Shown: piece after piece, positions 1 through 9,020 of the stretch | Layout: every line of letters starts with the position of its first letter | Numbering within the stretch: the stretch's first letter is position 1 | Source of the DNA: Acidimicrobiales bacterium | Lineage (GTDB): Bacteria > Actinomycetota > Acidimicrobiia > Acidimicrobiales > Acidimicrobilacustridaceae | DNA: 47,848 nucleotides | Direction of reading: 5' to 3' | NCBI GenBank assembly: GCA_025456085.1 | Contig: JALOLF010000015.1 | Span: 1 to 47,848, forward strand | The notes under the pieces: generated by a model | Told to the model about the DNA's origin: nothing | The model's input: the letters and a program-made list of their open reading frames with translations, nothing else | The model's database searches: none | Position numbers and translations under genes: made by a program

Positions 1-714
1 GCGGGCCATCTTGGCCAGCGTGTAGGTGACAGCTCTGCGCTGCCTTTCGTCGCTGATGTGCCGCCAGTTCCGCAGCAGAAAATCCAGGTTCATCGGCTGC
101 GGGAATTTCGGCGCGTCGCCGAAGCCGCCCTGGTACGGGTCCAGGCTGCGCATCAGGTTTTGCGCGGCCTTGTCGAGCACATTGACGGTGAGCGCGGTAT
201 CCGCTGGCCGCAAGACCGCGCTGCGCTTCAGCGCGTCCGCCATCCGATCGCCGGCCGATTCCATCTCGCGGCGGCGGTCCCGCCACGCCTCCGCGATCGC
301 CCGCAACACTTGCCGGAAGCTGGGCATACCATAGCGCGGCTCGGGCGGATAGTAAGTGCCGCCGTAGAACGGCCGGCCGTCGGGCGCCAGGAAGACGGTC
401 ATCGGCCAACCGCCGCGGCCGGTCATGGCCTGGACGGCCTCCATGTAGATGGCGTCGACGTCCGGGCGCTCCTCGCGGTCGACCTTGACGTTGACGAACA
501 GCCGGTTCATCACCTCGGCCGTGGTCGGGTCCTCGAAGGACTCGTGGGCCATGACGTGGCACCAGTGGCACGACGAGTAGCCCACCGAGAGCAGCACCGG
601 GCGGTCCTCGTCGCGGGCCTGCTCGAACGCCTCGTCGCCCCACGGGTACCAGTCGACCGGGTTGTCGGCGTGCTGGCGCAGGTAGGGGCTGGTCTCGTCC
701 GCGAGGCGGTTCAT
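1..714 (-). CDS. YyaL/DUF255 thioredoxin-fold protein, N-terminal part (runs off window)
   Basis: The first 238 codons of a protein of the YyaL/spermatogenesis-associated-protein-20 family; the rest lies beyond base 1. The thioredoxin-like N-terminal domain is plain: NPVDWYPWG near residue 17, the SSCHWCHVM active-site-like motif near residue 46, then [14 protein letters not shown] and [16 protein letters not shown], followed by [12 protein letters not shown] at the start of the (alpha/alpha)6 domain. The exact biochemical role of the family is unsettled; a thiol-disulfide or carbohydrate-binding function has been proposed. The ATG at 714 is preceded by TAGCCT seven bases upstream (plus 722-727), fitting a leaderless start. 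It is divergent from the SDR gene at 807. Codon use changes near base 360: third positions are almost purely G/C from 361 to 714 but not from 1 to 360. Confidence 0.9.
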   Translation of the reverse strand, partial: MNRLADETSPYLRQHADNPVDWYPWGDEAFEQARDEDRPVLLSVGYSSCHWCHVMAHESFEDPTTAEVMNRLFVNVKVDREERPDVDAIYMEAVQAMTGRGGWPMTVFLAPDGRPFYGGTYYPPEPRYGMPSFRQVLRAIAEAWRDRRREMESAGDRMADALKRSAVLRPADTALTVNVLDKAAQNLMRSLDPYQGGFGDAPKFPQPMNLDFLLRNWRHISDERQRRAVTYTLAKMAR

Positions 715-806
715 GGCGGTGAGGCTACCGGCGCGTCCTCGCCGCGGGACCGGTCGGCGCACGGGCCCGCCGACCGGTTCGGCCGAGCCGCTACGGTGCG
801 GTCCCC
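715..806. promoter_or_regulatory. Divergent leaderless promoters for the YyaL gene and the SDR gene
   Basis: On the minus strand TAGCCT (plus 722-727) lies 7 bases before the ATG at 714. On the plus strand TACGGT (792-797) lies 9 bases before the ATG at 807. Both match the actinobacterial -10 form TANNNT at the distance where transcription would start at the start codon. No clear -35 boxes or Shine-Dalgarno sites are seen. Confidence 0.55.
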
Positions 807-1568
807 ATGGAGCTGCGTCTGGACGGGAAGGTCGCGCTGGTCACCGGTGCGTCGAGGGGGATCGGGCTCGCCATCGCCTCGGCGATGGCCCGCAGCGGGG
901 CGGCGGTGCTGCTGTCGTCGCGCAAGCCCGAGGCCCTCGAGGCCGCGGCGGCGACCATCGTGGCGCAGGGGGTGGCCGCCGACCGGGTGGCGTGGCACGC
1001 CGCCAACGCCGGCCATCCCGAGCAGGCCGAGGCGTGCGTGGCCGCGACGCTCGAGCGCTTCGGCTCGGTGGACGTCCTCGTCAACAACGCCGCCACCAAC
1101 CCGTACCACGGCCCGAGCATGGACATCGGCGTCGACGCGTTCGACAAGACGGTGCAGGTCAACTGGCGGGGCCCCCTCACCTGGACGCAGGCCGCGTGGC
1201 GGGCGTCGATGCGCGAGCGGGGTGGCGCGGTGTGCAACATCGCCTCGGTGGGGGGCCTGACGGTGGAGCCCTCCATCGGCGTGTACAACGGCACCAAGGC
1301 GGCCCTGCTGCACCTCACCCGCCAGCTCGCCGGTGAGCTGGCCCCGGCGGTGCGGGTCAACGCCATCGCCCCCGGCCTGGTCAAGACCGACATGGCCCGT
1401 GCCCTGTGGGAACCGAACGAGGAGGCCATCGCCCGCTTCCACCCCCTCGGGCGTCTGGGCGAGCCCGACGACATCGCCAACGCGGCGGTGTTCCTGTGCT
1501 CCGACGCGGCCTCGTGGATCACCGGCACGACGCTGGTGGTCGACGGCGGTGCGCTGTCCCGCGCGTGA
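807..1568 (+). CDS. SDR-family NAD(P)-dependent oxidoreductase
   Basis: A classical short-chain dehydrogenase/reductase of 253 residues, cytosolic. The Rossmann glycine motif TGASRGIG is at residues 13-20, NNAA at 93-96, and the catalytic tetrad is N119, S147, Y160 and K164 (YNGTK). The C-terminus has the usual [21 protein letters not shown] and [11 protein letters not shown] segments of FabG-like enzymes. R17 in the glycine motif and the RK pair at 39-40 suggest NADP(H). The substrate cannot be told; it could be a 3-oxoacyl or another secondary alcohol/ketone. The ATG at 807 gives the standard N-terminus and has TACGGT nine bases upstream. The stop is only 12 bases from the converging stop of the next gene. 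Confidence 0.92.
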   Translation: MELRLDGKVALVTGASRGIGLAIASAMARSGAAVLLSSRKPEALEAAAATIVAQGVAADRVAWHAANAGHPEQAEACVAATLERFGSVDVLVNNAATNPYHGPSMDIGVDAFDKTVQVNWRGPLTWTQAAWRASMRERGGAVCNIASVGGLTVEPSIGVYNGTKAALLHLTRQLAGELAPAVRVNAIAPGLVKTDMARALWEPNEEAIARFHPLGRLGEPDDIANAAVFLCSDAASWITGTTLVVDGGALSRA

Positions 1569-1580
1569 GCCCTGTTGGCT

Positions 1581-2849
1581 CTAGCGCATGTTGCCCGTGT
1601 GGCCCAGGCTGTAGCGGCCCGGCTGGGGCCACACGGTGAGCCCGTGGGGGCCCCGTCCCACCGGGATGCGCGCCTCGAGCGCACCGGTGGTGGTGTCGAA
1701 CACGTACACCTCGTCGTCGTAGCGCCCACCCAGCCACAGCTCGGTGCCGTCGGGGGTGAGGTTGCCCATGTCGGGGCTGCCGCCGCCGGGCACCTCCCAG
1801 GTCGCCACGACGGTGTTCGTGGACCAGTCGAGCACCGACACGCTCCCGGGGCCCTTCGGCGGGCCGGGCACCGTGTTCGAGCCCCGGTTGATCACGTACA
1901 GGAAGCGGGCGTCCCGACTGGGGTAGAGCCCGTGGGTGCCCACCCCGGCGGGGATGAAGCCGCTGAGGGTGAAGGTGGCGGCGTCGACGGTGTACACGCC
2001 GTTGGTCATCATCTCGGCCACGTAGAAGGTGCGCCCGTCGGGGGAGACCCGGATGTCCTGGGGCATGCCGTCGGCCACCACGTCGAGCATGCCCACCACC
2101 GTGCGGGAGGTGAGGTCGATCTTGGCCAGCCGTCCGGCGAACTCGCACGTGGCGATGAGGTAGGAGCCGTCGATGGCGAAGTCGACGTGGTTGATCCCCG
2201 CGCACTCGGGCACCTCGAGCGAGCCGAGCAGCTCCAGGGTGCGGGCGTCGCGGAAGTCGAGGCGGCGGAACGCCTCGGCCACCACGATGGCCTCGCGGCC
2301 GTCGGGCGTGAAGTAGAGGTTGTAGGGGTCCTCCACGGCGACGGCCTGCCCGAACTGGCCGGTGCGGGGATCGATCGGGATCAGGCTGTAGCCCTGGTTG
2401 TTGAGCACCCAGAGCGTGGACAGGTCGTAGGAGGGCACGACGTGCTGGGGTTCGGCCATGGCCGGAGAGGTTCCCAGGACCTGCTTGGTGGCGACGTCGA
2501 TGACCGTGACGTCGTTGGACAGCCCGTTGGGGACGTAGGCCCGCAGCGGCACGTCGGCCAGTGACGGCGACAGGTCGTCGACCCCCGTCTCGCTGTAGAG
2601 GTTCGTGGGGTCGGGCACGGGGGGCATGCCCTCGACGGTGCCCACGGGAGCGGCGGTGCTCGGCGGCGTCGTGGGCGGTGGCCCGAGGTCCGTGACGGCT
2701 GCGGTGTCGTGCCCCGTCGTGCCGTGGGGTGGCGCCGTGCCCGTCGCCGGCGTCGCCGTGCCGGTCTGCGGGTCGTCGCCGCCACAGGCCGCGGCGAGCA
2801 GCACGGTGGCGCACAGCACGGCCAGGACGGTGACGGATGGTCGGCGCAT
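1581..2849 (-). CDS. Secreted YVTN-type beta-propeller lipoprotein
   Basis: A 422-residue exported protein. The N-terminus has a basic start, a hydrophobic stretch (residues 6-20) and a lipobox-like LAAAC with C22 as the probable lipidation site; the leucine sits one place further from the cysteine than in the strict lipobox. A Pro/Thr/His-rich linker follows to about residue 85, then repeated blades of the YVTN/surface-layer propeller type: NDVTVIDVATKQVLG, LSTLWVLNNQG, YLIATCEFAGRLAKIDL, GRTFYVAEMMTNGVYTVD, GTELWLGGRYDDEVYVFD. Such propellers often bind ligands or partners outside the cell; no catalytic residues are visible and the function is unknown. A TAGGGT -10 candidate lies at plus 2894-2899, about 45 bases upstream, so this gene seems to have a leader. 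Confidence 0.82.
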   Translation of the reverse strand: MRRPSVTVLAVLCATVLLAAACGGDDPQTGTATPATGTAPPHGTTGHDTAAVTDLGPPPTTPPSTAAPVGTVEGMPPVPDPTNLYSETGVDDLSPSLADVPLRAYVPNGLSNDVTVIDVATKQVLGTSPAMAEPQHVVPSYDLSTLWVLNNQGYSLIPIDPRTGQFGQAVAVEDPYNLYFTPDGREAIVVAEAFRRLDFRDARTLELLGSLEVPECAGINHVDFAIDGSYLIATCEFAGRLAKIDLTSRTVVGMLDVVADGMPQDIRVSPDGRTFYVAEMMTNGVYTVDAATFTLSGFIPAGVGTHGLYPSRDARFLYVINRGSNTVPGPPKGPGSVSVLDWSTNTVVATWEVPGGGSPDMGNLTPDGTELWLGGRYDDEVYVFDTTTGALEARIPVGRGPHGLTVWPQPGRYSLGHTGNMR

Positions 2850-2920
2850 GGGGAACGTCCGTCCGGTGGGGTGGGCCCGCCGGACAGCCCGTCACCCTAG
2901 CGGCGCCGCACCCCTCGCCT

Positions 2921-4042
2921 TCACAGGTTGTGGCGCTCCACCTTGCCCAGCAGCGTGCGGGGCAGGGCGTCGACGAGCTCGAGGCCGTGGGGCGCGCACC
3001 ACACGGGGAGCTGCGCCTTCACGACGGCACGGAGCTGGGCCAGCGTCGGCGGACTGGCCGGGTCGCGGGGCACGACGACGGCCGTGACCCGCTGTCCCCA
3101 CTGCGGGTCGGGGCGGCCGACCACGGCGACGTCGGCCACGCCCGGGGCGTCGGCCAGCACGTGCTCCACGGTGGTGGGCCACACCTTCTCGCCGCCGGTG
3201 TTGATCATGTCGCCGCGCCGGCCGTGCACCACCAGCACCCCGTCGGCGCCGAGCTCGCCCCCGTCGCCGGTGGCGAACCAGCCGTCGGCGTCCCGGGGAT
3301 CGCGGCCGCCCTCGGCGTCGCGGTAGCAGCGCAGCAGCATGGGGCCCCGCACGTGGATCTCGCCGTCGACGACGCGCAGCTCCACGCCGTCGAGCGCACG
3401 ACCGTCGTAGGTCACGGCGGAGCCGGTCTCGGTCATGCCGTAGGACACCAGGCAGTTGGGCGGCAGGTCCGCCGGTGGTGCCGCGGCGCCGACGACGATG
3501 CGGCGGAACAGGCGGGCGTCGAAGCGGGCCAGCGCGGTGGGCACCACCGTGGTGAGGGTGGCGCCGCGGTGGCGGGCCGCGGCCTCGACGGCCTCGGCGT
3601 CGAAGTGGGGGAGCACCTCGAGCCCGACCTCGAGCGTCATGGCTCGGATCACCACCGACAGCCCCGCCACGTGGGCCAGGGGCAGACAGCACAGCCACCG
3701 GTCTCGGGCGGGGTCCACCCCCACCCCGGCGCTCGTGGCCAGCGCCGAGGCCCGGGTCGAGGCGTGGGTGTGGACCGCGCCCTTGGGGGCGCCGGTGCTG
3801 CCGCTCGTGGCCACCACCAGGGCGTCGCCGTCCTCCACGGGGATGCCGTCGCGCCGACGGTGCCGTTCGCCGTGGTCGTCCTCCACGACGGTGGGGTGCA
3901 GGGAGGCGTACAGCCGCTCCACGGCCGCCGGTGGCAGTCGGGGGTCGACGGGCAGTGCCGCGTCGCCCCCGTCCCAGATGCGGCGCAACCGCTCGGCGAA
4001 GTCGTCGCGACCGTGGGCGGTGAGGGCGACGAGCTCGCGCAT
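2921..4042 (-). CDS. menE: o-Succinylbenzoate-CoA ligase (MenE-like)
   Basis: An acyl-AMP-forming ligase of 373 residues, about the short length of actinobacterial MenE. It would activate o-succinylbenzoate to its CoA thioester in menaquinone synthesis. The P-loop-like TSGSTGAPKG is at residues 79-88, SYGMTETGSAV is the A5-type motif, ATGDGGELGADGVLVVHGR and GDMINTGGEKVWP form the A7/A8 region, and K367 in TLLGKVERHNL is the expected C-terminal catalytic lysine. The neighbours menA, menD, menF and menG support MenE over other acyl ligases. The ATG at 4042 has TAGCCT six bases upstream (plus 4049-4054). It is divergent from menA. menB and menC are not in the window. Confidence 0.88.
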   Translation of the reverse strand: MRELVALTAHGRDDFAERLRRIWDGGDAALPVDPRLPPAAVERLYASLHPTVVEDDHGERHRRRDGIPVEDGDALVVATSGSTGAPKGAVHTHASTRASALATSAGVGVDPARDRWLCCLPLAHVAGLSVVIRAMTLEVGLEVLPHFDAEAVEAAARHRGATLTTVVPTALARFDARLFRRIVVGAAAPPADLPPNCLVSYGMTETGSAVTYDGRALDGVELRVVDGEIHVRGPMLLRCYRDAEGGRDPRDADGWFATGDGGELGADGVLVVHGRRGDMINTGGEKVWPTTVEHVLADAPGVADVAVVGRPDPQWGQRVTAVVVPRDPASPPTLAQLRAVVKAQLPVWCAPHGLELVDALPRTLLGKVERHNL

Positions 4043-4048
4043 GGGCCG

Positions 4049-4054
4049 AGGCTA
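4049..4054 (-). promoter_or_regulatory. Leaderless -10 box of menE
   Basis: Reads TAGCCT on the minus strand, six bases before the menE ATG. No Shine-Dalgarno site precedes that start. Confidence 0.5.
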
Positions 4055-4154
4055 CCGGCGGGTCGCCCACGCCGTGCCGGGCGTGCCCGCGGGTGCCGTG
4101 CCCGCCCTCTCCGCCGATTTCGGTCTCCCGCGAGCTGCGGGGGAGACTGGCCCG

Positions 4155-5102
4155 ATGTCGCCCGCCGACCGCCCCGCTGCCCCGCCGCCCGCCTCGGCGC
4201 CGCGCGGGTGGCGGTTGTGGCTGGCCGGGGCCCGGCCACGGACGCTGCCGGCCGCGGTGGTGCCGGTGCTCGTGGGCACGGCGGCCGCGGCGGGCGTCGA
4301 CGGCATCACCACGGGGTCCAAGGGCGTCGTCGTGTGGCGGATGGTGGCGGCGATGGTGGTGGCACTCGCCATCCAGGTGGGCACCAACTACGCCAACGAC
4401 TACAGCGACGGCGTGCGCGGCACCGACGACGCCACCCGGGTGGGGCCGGTGCGCCTGGTCGGCGCCGGACTCGCCCCGCCGACGCAGGTGAAGACGGCGG
4501 CGTACGCCTCCTTCGGCGTGGCGGCGCTCGCGGGCCTGGCCCTCGCCGCCGCCCCGACCTGGTGGTTGGTGCCGGTGGGGCTCGTCAGCTTCGCCGCCGG
4601 ATGGCTCTACACCGGCGGGCCGAAGCCCTACGGCTACCTCGGCCTGGGTGAGCTGTTCGTCTTCGTCTTCTTCGGGCTGGTGGCCACGGTGGGTTCGGCC
4701 TTCGTGCAGCTCGAGGAGATCACCGCGCTGGCGGTGGGGGTGGCCGTACCCGTCGGGCTGCTGGCCACGGCGCTGCTGGTGGTGAACAACCTGCGGGACA
4801 TCCCCACCGACACCGTTGCCGGCAAACGAACGCTGGCCGTCCGCCTCGGGGACCGCCGCACCCGCTGGTTGTACGTGGCGTTGGTGGTGCTGCCCTATGT
4901 GGTGCTGCCGCCCGTGGCCGGCCTCGGGAGCCGGCCTGCGGCGGCGCTCGCCCTGTTCTCGATCCTGCTGGCCAACCGCCCGGTGCTCGCCGTGCTGCAG
5001 GGTGCCGTCGGGCCGGCGCTGGTCCCGGTGCTCGGCCAGACCGGCAAGGTGCAGCTCGCCTACGGGTCCCTGCTCGCCCTGGGTCTGTTCCTGTCCGCCT
5101 GA
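4155..5102 (+). CDS. menA: 1,4-Dihydroxy-2-naphthoate polyprenyltransferase
   Basis: An integral membrane UbiA-family prenyltransferase of 315 residues that attaches the isoprenoid tail to 1,4-dihydroxy-2-naphthoate, giving demethylmenaquinone. The first Asp-rich motif [11 protein letters not shown] is at residues 81-91 and the second, NNLRDIPTD, begins near 211, followed by KRTLAVRLG. About eight hydrophobic helices are visible. The start ATG at 4155 was chosen because the frame upstream is not MenA-like and because GGGGGAG lies 9-15 bases before it. The gap to menE (112 bases) shows no TANNNT box near this start, so menA probably has a short leader. Its last 43 bases overlap the 3' end of the opposite-strand menH-like gene. 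Confidence 0.93.
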   Translation: MSPADRPAAPPPASAPRGWRLWLAGARPRTLPAAVVPVLVGTAAAAGVDGITTGSKGVVVWRMVAAMVVALAIQVGTNYANDYSDGVRGTDDATRVGPVRLVGAGLAPPTQVKTAAYASFGVAALAGLALAAAPTWWLVPVGLVSFAAGWLYTGGPKPYGYLGLGELFVFVFFGLVATVGSAFVQLEEITALAVGVAVPVGLLATALLVVNNLRDIPTDTVAGKRTLAVRLGDRRTRWLYVALVVLPYVVLPPVAGLGSRPAAALALFSILLANRPVLAVLQGAVGPALVPVLGQTGKVQLAYGSLLALGLFLSA

Positions 5103-5887
5103 TCGGCGGGTCGGGCGGTGCGGGCCAGCCAGTCCCGCACGGCGCGGGTGGTGCGCGCCGGTTGCTCGAGGTGGGCGCTGTGGCCGGCGTCGGAGATGAC
5201 CAGGTGCTCGGCCTCCGGGCCGATGCGGTCGGCCATGTCGGCCGCGATGGCGCCGAACCGGGTGTCGAGGTCGCCGGTGACGAGCAGGACGGGCACCCGG
5301 TGACGGGCGAGCTCGCCGAGGCGCCCCCACAGGGGCTCCTGGCGGCCCGTGCCGGCCAGACGCAGGCTGGCGGCCAGCCCCGAGGCGGTGTTGCGGGCCC
5401 GTTCGGCCCGGAAGGTCATGGCGGGATGGAGGCCCTCGAACAACGGCAGGTCGAGCCAGGTGTCCAGGAACGGGTCCACGCCAACGGCCTCCAGGTCGGC
5501 GGCGAGGGCCTCGTCGGCCTCGCGTCGCGCGGTCCGCTCGAGGGGATCGTCCAGACCGGGTGTGGCACCGATCAGCACCAGCCGTTCCACCTGCTCGACG
5601 TGGTCGAGCGCGGCGCGCAGGCACAGGCGTCCACCCATGGAGTAGCCCACGTAGGTGGCCCGCCCTCCCGTGGCGACGACGGCCGCGGCGCCCGTGGCCA
5701 CGTCCAGGGCCACGCCGGCGGCGTCGCCGTGACCCGGCGCGTCGAGGCGCACCACCTCGTGGTCGTCGGCCAGGGCCGCGGCGAAGGGGCCCCAGCAGGC
5801 GCGGGTCTGGGCGAACCCGTGGACGAGCACCAGTCGCCGGCCCGCGCCCTGCACGTCGAAGGGCAGCGGGTGCGGGACGACGCTCAC
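5060..5887 (-). CDS. menH: Alpha/beta hydrolase, MenH-like
   Basis: A 275-residue alpha/beta hydrolase. HGFAQTRACWGPF (from residue 23) gives the oxyanion region, GYSMGGR has the nucleophile S83, VTGDLDTRFG carries the acid and DAGHSAHLEQP the histidine. MenH (SHCHC synthase) has this size and GYSMGGR signature and the gene sits between menA and menD, so SHCHC synthase is the likely role; a general hydrolase is the alternative. I chose the GTG at 5887 because the homologous start is here and TAGCGT lies eight bases upstream (plus 5896-5901). It diverges from menD with 40 bases between them and overlaps the end of menA by 43 bases. Confidence 0.8.
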   Translation of the reverse strand: MSVVPHPLPFDVQGAGRRLVLVHGFAQTRACWGPFAAALADDHEVVRLDAPGHGDAAGVALDVATGAAAVVATGGRATYVGYSMGGRLCLRAALDHVEQVERLVLIGATPGLDDPLERTARREADEALAADLEAVGVDPFLDTWLDLPLFEGLHPAMTFRAERARNTASGLAASLRLAGTGRQEPLWGRLGELARHRVPVLLVTGDLDTRFGAIAADMADRIGPEAEHLVISDAGHSAHLEQPARTTRAVRDWLARTARPADQADRNRPRASRDP

Positions 5888-5927
5888 GATGGCGGACGCT
5901 ACTGCGGGGCGCCCGTAGGCTGGGCCG
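5888..5927. promoter_or_regulatory. Compact divergent leaderless promoters, menH-like/menD
   Basis: Minus-strand TAGCGT (plus 5896-5901) is 8 bases from the GTG at 5887 and plus-strand TAGGCT (5916-5921) is 6 bases from the ATG at 5928. The boxes are 14 bases apart, so the -35 area of each would cover the -10 of the other and the two promoters should compete. Confidence 0.55.
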
Positions 5928-7706
5928 ATGCCCGCCGCCGACGCCGCTGCAACCGCCGACGTCGCCGCCACGTTCTGCGCCACCCTCGTCGACGAGTGGG
6001 TCCGCAGCGGCGTGACCGACGCCGTCGTGTCGCCCGGCTCGCGCTCGACGCCGCTGGCGGTGGCGCTCGCCGCCGACGGGCGACTGCGGCTCCAGGTCCA
6101 CCACGACGAGCGGTCGGCGGCCTTCCTGGCGCTGGGTCTGGGCCTGGCCTCGGGCCGGCCGGCGATCGTGGTCACCACCAGCGGCACCGCAGCCGTCGAG
6201 CTGCATCCGGCAGTGGTGGAGGCCGATCACGCCCGGGTCCCGCTGGTGGCCTGCACCGCCGACCGTCCGCCCGAGCTGCGCGACGTGGGCGCGCCGCAGA
6301 CCATCGACCAGCAGCACCTCTTCGGCCGTTCGGTGCGCTGGTTCCACGACCCGGGTGTGCCCGATGCCGCCGCCGCGTCGAGCTGGCGCTCGATCGCCTC
6401 CCGGGCCGTGCTGGCTTCGACGGGTTCGCCGCCGGGACCGGTGCAGCTCAACCTGCCCTTCCGTGAGCCGCTCCTGGGCGCGGCGGGCGAGCTGCCGCCG
6501 GGGCGCAGCCAGGGTGGGGCGTGGCACGGTCGGGCGCCGGCGCGACGTGCCCCGGCCGCCGTCGACGTCGACGCGCTCGCGGCGGGGATCGCCGGTCGAC
6601 GCGGGGTGCTCGTCGCCGGCGGCGGCATCGACCGACCCGAGGACGTGCACCGCCTGGCCGCACTGCTGGGCTGGCCGGTGCTGGCCGACCCCCGCAGCGG
6701 CTGCCGGCTGCCGCTGGCCGCCACGATCTCGCATGCCGACGCGGTGCTGCGGGTCCCGTCGGTGGCCCGGCGACTGGCGCCCGAGGTGGTCGTGCGCCTC
6801 GGCGCGCCGCCCTCGTCGAAGGTGCTCGGCCGGTGGCTGGCGTCGCTCGAGGCCTGGCAGGTCGGCGTCGATGCCGACGGGTTCTGGTTCGATCCCGATC
6901 GCGACCTGCAGTGCCTGCTCGCCGCGGATCCCTCGTCCTGGTGCGCGGCGGTCGTCGACCAGCTCGGGTCGGCCGACGCCACGGCCCGGCCGCCCGACGG
7001 GTGGCTGCAGGACTGGGCGCACGTGGACGCCGAGGCGGCGTCGGCGCTGCGCGAGGTCCTCGCCCGCCACCCCGAGCCGACCGAGCCGGCCGTCGCCCGT
7101 GACGTGGTGGCGGCCCTGCCCGACGGTGCGCGCCTGGTCGTGTCGTCCTCGATGCCCGTGCGCGACGTGGAGTGGTACGCCGCGCCCCGACGCGGGCTGC
7201 GCGTCTACGCCAATCGGGGCGCCAACGGCATCGACGGCGTCGTCTCGACGGCGCTGGGCGTGGCCCTGGCCGAGGAGGTCGAGCCGCCGTCGCCGGCGGG
7301 CGGTCGCGGTCGCCGGCCGACCGCGGTGCTGGTGGGCGACGTGGCCTTCCTGCACGACACCAACGCGCTGGTGGGCGCCGCCCGCCGCGGCGCGGACCTC
7401 ACGGTCGTGGTCGTCGACAACGACGGCGGCGGCATCTTCTCGTTCCTGCCCCAGGCCGGAGCGCTCGACGACGAGGTCTTCGAGCGGCTCTTCGGCACGC
7501 CGCACGGAGCGGACCTGATCGGCCTGGCCCGGGCCCACGGGCTCCCGGCGCGGGAGCTGACCGGCCAGGCCGAGGTGGGGCCGGCCGTCGCCGAAGCCGC
7601 CCAGCGGGGTGGGGTCTCGGTGCTGCGGGTGCGCACCGACCGTCGGGCCAACGTGGCCGTGCACGCCGAGCTCCACGAGGCGGTGGCCGCCGCGCTGGCC
7701 CCCTGA
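5928..7706 (+). CDS. menD: SEPHCHC synthase (MenD)
   Basis: A thiamine-diphosphate enzyme of 592 residues that joins isochorismate and 2-oxoglutarate to SEPHCHC, the first committed step of classical menaquinone synthesis. Conserved parts are VSPGSRSTPLAVAL (near residue 33), TSGTAAVELHPAVVEA, the isochorismate-site YANRGANGIDG (near residue 425) and the C-terminal cofactor region GDVAFLHDTNAL with VDNDGGGIFSFLPQ. Length and motif order are normal for MenD. ATG 5928 has TAGGCT six bases upstream. A short GC-rich gap separates its end from the converging menF. Confidence 0.96.
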   Translation: MPAADAAATADVAATFCATLVDEWVRSGVTDAVVSPGSRSTPLAVALAADGRLRLQVHHDERSAAFLALGLGLASGRPAIVVTTSGTAAVELHPAVVEADHARVPLVACTADRPPELRDVGAPQTIDQQHLFGRSVRWFHDPGVPDAAAASSWRSIASRAVLASTGSPPGPVQLNLPFREPLLGAAGELPPGRSQGGAWHGRAPARRAPAAVDVDALAAGIAGRRGVLVAGGGIDRPEDVHRLAALLGWPVLADPRSGCRLPLAATISHADAVLRVPSVARRLAPEVVVRLGAPPSSKVLGRWLASLEAWQVGVDADGFWFDPDRDLQCLLAADPSSWCAAVVDQLGSADATARPPDGWLQDWAHVDAEAASALREVLARHPEPTEPAVARDVVAALPDGARLVVSSSMPVRDVEWYAAPRRGLRVYANRGANGIDGVVSTALGVALAEEVEPPSPAGGRGRRPTAVLVGDVAFLHDTNALVGAARRGADLTVVVVDNDGGGIFSFLPQAGALDDEVFERLFGTPHGADLIGLARAHGLPARELTGQAEVGPAVAEAAQRGGVSVLRVRTDRRANVAVHAELHEAVAAALAP

Positions 7707-7763
7707 GCCCGGGCCCGGCGACCGCAGCGAGACGAGCGCCCCGAGCGACCGGCGGCGCCCGCG

Positions 7764-9020
7764 TCAGGGGCGCACGATGGCCGACAGCAGCGCCTGCAGC
7801 TTGGCGCGCGTCTCGGCCAGCTCCGCGGCGGGGTCGGAGTCGGCCACCACCCCGACGCCGGCGTACAGCCGGGCCCGGGCGCCCTCGAGCTGCGCGCAGC
7901 GGATGCCCACGGCCCAGTCGCCGTCGCCCTCGGCGTCGACCCAGCCGACCGGCCCGGCGTAGCGCCCCCGGTCCAGGTGCTCGTAGCGCTCGATGAGGCC
8001 CAGCGCGGCGCTGCGGGGCATGCCGCACACCGCCGGGGTGGGGTGCAGCGCGCACAGCAGCTCCACCACCGAGGCCGCCGGCGCGGACAGTCGCCCCTCC
8101 ACCATCGTGGCCAGGTGCTGCACGTTGGCCACCGGCACGACCGACGGCTCGGCCTCCTCGTCGAGCCACGAGCACCAGGGCAGCAGCGTGTCGTGGACCA
8201 TGTCGATGGTGATGCGGTGCTCCACGCGGTCCTTGTCCGAGGCCAACAGTGTGGCGGCGAGGCGGGCGTCGTGGTCCGGGTCGGCGCTGCGGGGCGTGGT
8301 GCCCGCCATGGGGTGGGAGCGCACGACGTCGCCGGTGCGGGACACCAGGAGCTCGGGGCTCGCGCCCACGAAGCCCTCGACGGCGTAGAGCATGCAGCCG
8401 GGATAGGCCGAGCGCAGACGCCCGAGCAGGGTGCGGGGTGAGAGCTCGGCATCCGCGTGCACGACGACCTCCCGGGCCAGCACCACCTTGGTGGCGACGC
8501 CGGCACGCAGCTCGTCGCGCGCCGAGGCCACCGCCGCCTCCCAGTCCGCCGGCGGGCGCGACGGGGCGACGTCGAACGATCCCGGCGCGGCTCGTCGCGC
8601 GTCGCGTGCGAGCAGCTCGTCGAGGTCGTCGACGGGGGGCGGGGTGCCGCCCGGCGCGACGGTCGTGACCCAGTGGGTGCCGTCCTCACCACGGCCCACC
8701 ACCAGCGCCGGCACCACCAACGTGGCGGGTGCAGCCGGGTCGAACGGGAGCGCGCCCAGGGCCACCGGTCCACAGCCCGGTAGGCCCACGTCGTCGTCGC
8801 GCTCGATGGCCGCCAGCGCGCCGTGCACCGCCCGCGCCGACGCGGCCGGGTCGTGGCGGGGGATCGGCACCCGGGTGGCGACGCCCCGGCCGGCCAGGCC
8901 CCGGCGCGGGTGCTCGAAGAGCACGCCGTGGTCGCCGGCCACGGCCAGCGGGTCCACGTCGCGGGACAGTCGGCGGGTGGTGGCGACGAGGGGTGCGGCG
9001 GGTGGGGTGCTGCGCCTCAT
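7764..9020 (-). CDS. menF: Isochorismate synthase
   Basis: A chorismate-binding enzyme of 418 residues that isomerises chorismate to isochorismate for menaquinone. The C-terminal catalytic domain is intact: VATKVVLAREVVV, SPELLVSRTGDVVRSHPMAGT, DKDRVEHRITIDMV, LHPTPAVCGMP and AGVGVVADSDPAAE. The N-terminal third is divergent, as usual for this family. The context with menD and menG argues against a salicylate or siderophore role. The start ATG at 9020 overlaps the menG stop (ATGA), showing translational coupling in a menG-menF operon; an upstream extension of the frame would read into menG. Confidence 0.92.
   Translation of the reverse strand: MRRSTPPAAPLVATTRRLSRDVDPLAVAGDHGVLFEHPRRGLAGRGVATRVPIPRHDPAASARAVHGALAAIERDDDVGLPGCGPVALGALPFDPAAPATLVVPALVVGRGEDGTHWVTTVAPGGTPPPVDDLDELLARDARRAAPGSFDVAPSRPPADWEAAVASARDELRAGVATKVVLAREVVVHADAELSPRTLLGRLRSAYPGCMLYAVEGFVGASPELLVSRTGDVVRSHPMAGTTPRSADPDHDARLAATLLASDKDRVEHRITIDMVHDTLLPWCSWLDEEAEPSVVPVANVQHLATMVEGRLSAPAASVVELLCALHPTPAVCGMPRSAALGLIERYEHLDRGRYAGPVGWVDAEGDGDWAVGIRCAQLEGARARLYAGVGVVADSDPAAELAETRAKLQALLSAIVRP

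Noticed and set aside
2892..7676. Very long open frame on the minus strand (over 1500 codons) across menE, menA and menD
   Set aside because: Its product is low-complexity Arg/Gly/Pro/His sequence with no domains, and it lies antisense to clear enzymes. It is a product of the high GC content, where stop codons are rare.
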